Shown here: in pieces, positions 63,667 to 64,000 of the stretch
Numbering within the stretch: position 1 is the first letter of the stretch
Layout: each line of letters begins with the position of its first letter
Source: Apoderus coryli
Lineage: Eukaryota > Arthropoda > Insecta > Coleoptera > Attelabidae
Assembly: GCA_911728435.2 (NCBI GenBank)
Contig: OU452202.1
Span: forward strand, 3,885,135-3,949,134
Direction: 5' to 3'
DNA length: 64,000 nucleotides
Made by a program: the position numbers and the translations under genes
The notes under the pieces: generated by a model
Seen by the model: only the letters and a program-made list of their open reading frames with translations
Database searches by the model: none
Told to the model about the DNA's origin: nothing

Positions 63667-64000
63667 CCCCGGTTTCAGTTTCTTCTTCATGATCGTCTAT
63701 ACTTTTTATATCGTCAATTATGTCTTGGTCAGGTGGGAGATCTGTCGTGCCACCATCATTGTCGATTCCATGTTTGCTTCAACAATAAGTGTTACCCTTT
63801 CTTTACTTGTTTTAACACCAGAACATTTATCACTTATAGCGAGAGTTCTTTTGGCAAATATTTAAAAAAAAAACCGGTTTCATCACAATGGAAAACGTTT
63901 TTTGGCTCGCACTTTTTCAATACATTTTTTAAAACAGTTTCAGTCCAAATGTCACAGTTCTCCTGACTAACGCTTGCACTCTCGCCAGACAGCGTTTTGA
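63667..64000 (-). pseudogene. pogo/Tigger-type transposase fragment (open at window edge)
   Basis: On the minus strand the window end reads KTLSGESASVSQENCDIW and VFHCDETGFFFKYLP, the first DDE motif with its catalytic aspartate in 'DETGlf.k.lP'. A stop and frameshift follow near 63838. Another frame then continues SDKCSGVKTSKERVTLIVEAN (the 'K.SKeR.Tvl...N' segment). An acidic tail (DDIKSIDDHEEETETGE) directly before the tRNA-like repeat suggests an internal deletion of the remaining catalytic core. Such proteins move Tc1/mariner-superfamily elements at TA sites. The N terminus lies outside the window. Confidence 0.8.

Overview
This window looks like a transposon graveyard from an arthropod, most likely an insect, nuclear genome. 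The sequence is AT-rich, has spliced reading frames, and is packed with BEL/Pao and gypsy-type LTR retrotransposons, several non-LTR (LINE) families, a Penelope-like element, a Polinton-type DNA polymerase and many cut-and-paste DNA transposons. I see no convincing single-copy host gene, no rRNA operon, no intact tRNA and no CRISPR array. The species cannot be fixed from this alone.

Layout. 46-4289: a foldback element split by a 3.5-kb Helentron/HINE-like element full of 530-bp tandem repeats. 5797-8335: a minus-strand LINE with a second, plus-strand LINE inserted in it. 9189-17085: a BEL/Pao retrotransposon with an intact 1736-aa polyprotein, preceded by a deleted partner that shares its LTR; the whole array is bounded by one 5-bp target-site duplication (TSD). 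18.8-21.7 kb: decayed THAP, reverse transcriptase (RT) and mariner fragments. 21741-23292: a 5S-like SINE holding an antisense LINE fragment. 24022-26361: a 2.3-kb mariner-like palindrome. 27026-30037: a LINE with ORF1 and ORF2, split by an RTE-type LINE that left a 9-bp TSD. 31089-40439: an errantivirus-type gypsy element with gag, pol and env, 206-bp LTRs and a CAGG TSD, broken by a 1-kb palindrome in gag and a LINE in env. 40.45-42.17 kb: a tRNA-like repeat and a Penelope-like element with GIY-YIG domain. 42.8-45.0 kb: a 313-bp tandem repeat carrying a P-like THAP transposon with an 8-bp TSD; a neighbouring repeat preserves the empty site. 46811-50409: a decayed protein-primed DNA polymerase B with an OTU-like N-terminal region. 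52.5-56.0 kb: a 138-bp satellite interrupted by a 2.2-kb DNA transposon. 57.5-61.7 kb: a diverged direct repeat with a hAT MITE and a mariner copy between its two copies. 62.4-64.0 kb: minisatellites, a second tRNA-like repeat inverted relative to the one at 40.5 kb, and a pogo/Tigger transposase fragment running off the end.

The elements do not act as a pathway. What they record is an order of insertion, and many junctions are clean enough to read it. The BEL element looks youngest and possibly active. The palindrome inside the gypsy gag gene is also recent, or an assembly artefact. The Polinton-type polymerase and most transposases are dead. The strongest new observations are the spliced THAP gene inside a P-like element with its empty-site paralogue, the nested Helentron/foldback, the OTU-polymerase fusion, and the split signal-peptide arrangement of the errantivirus env message.
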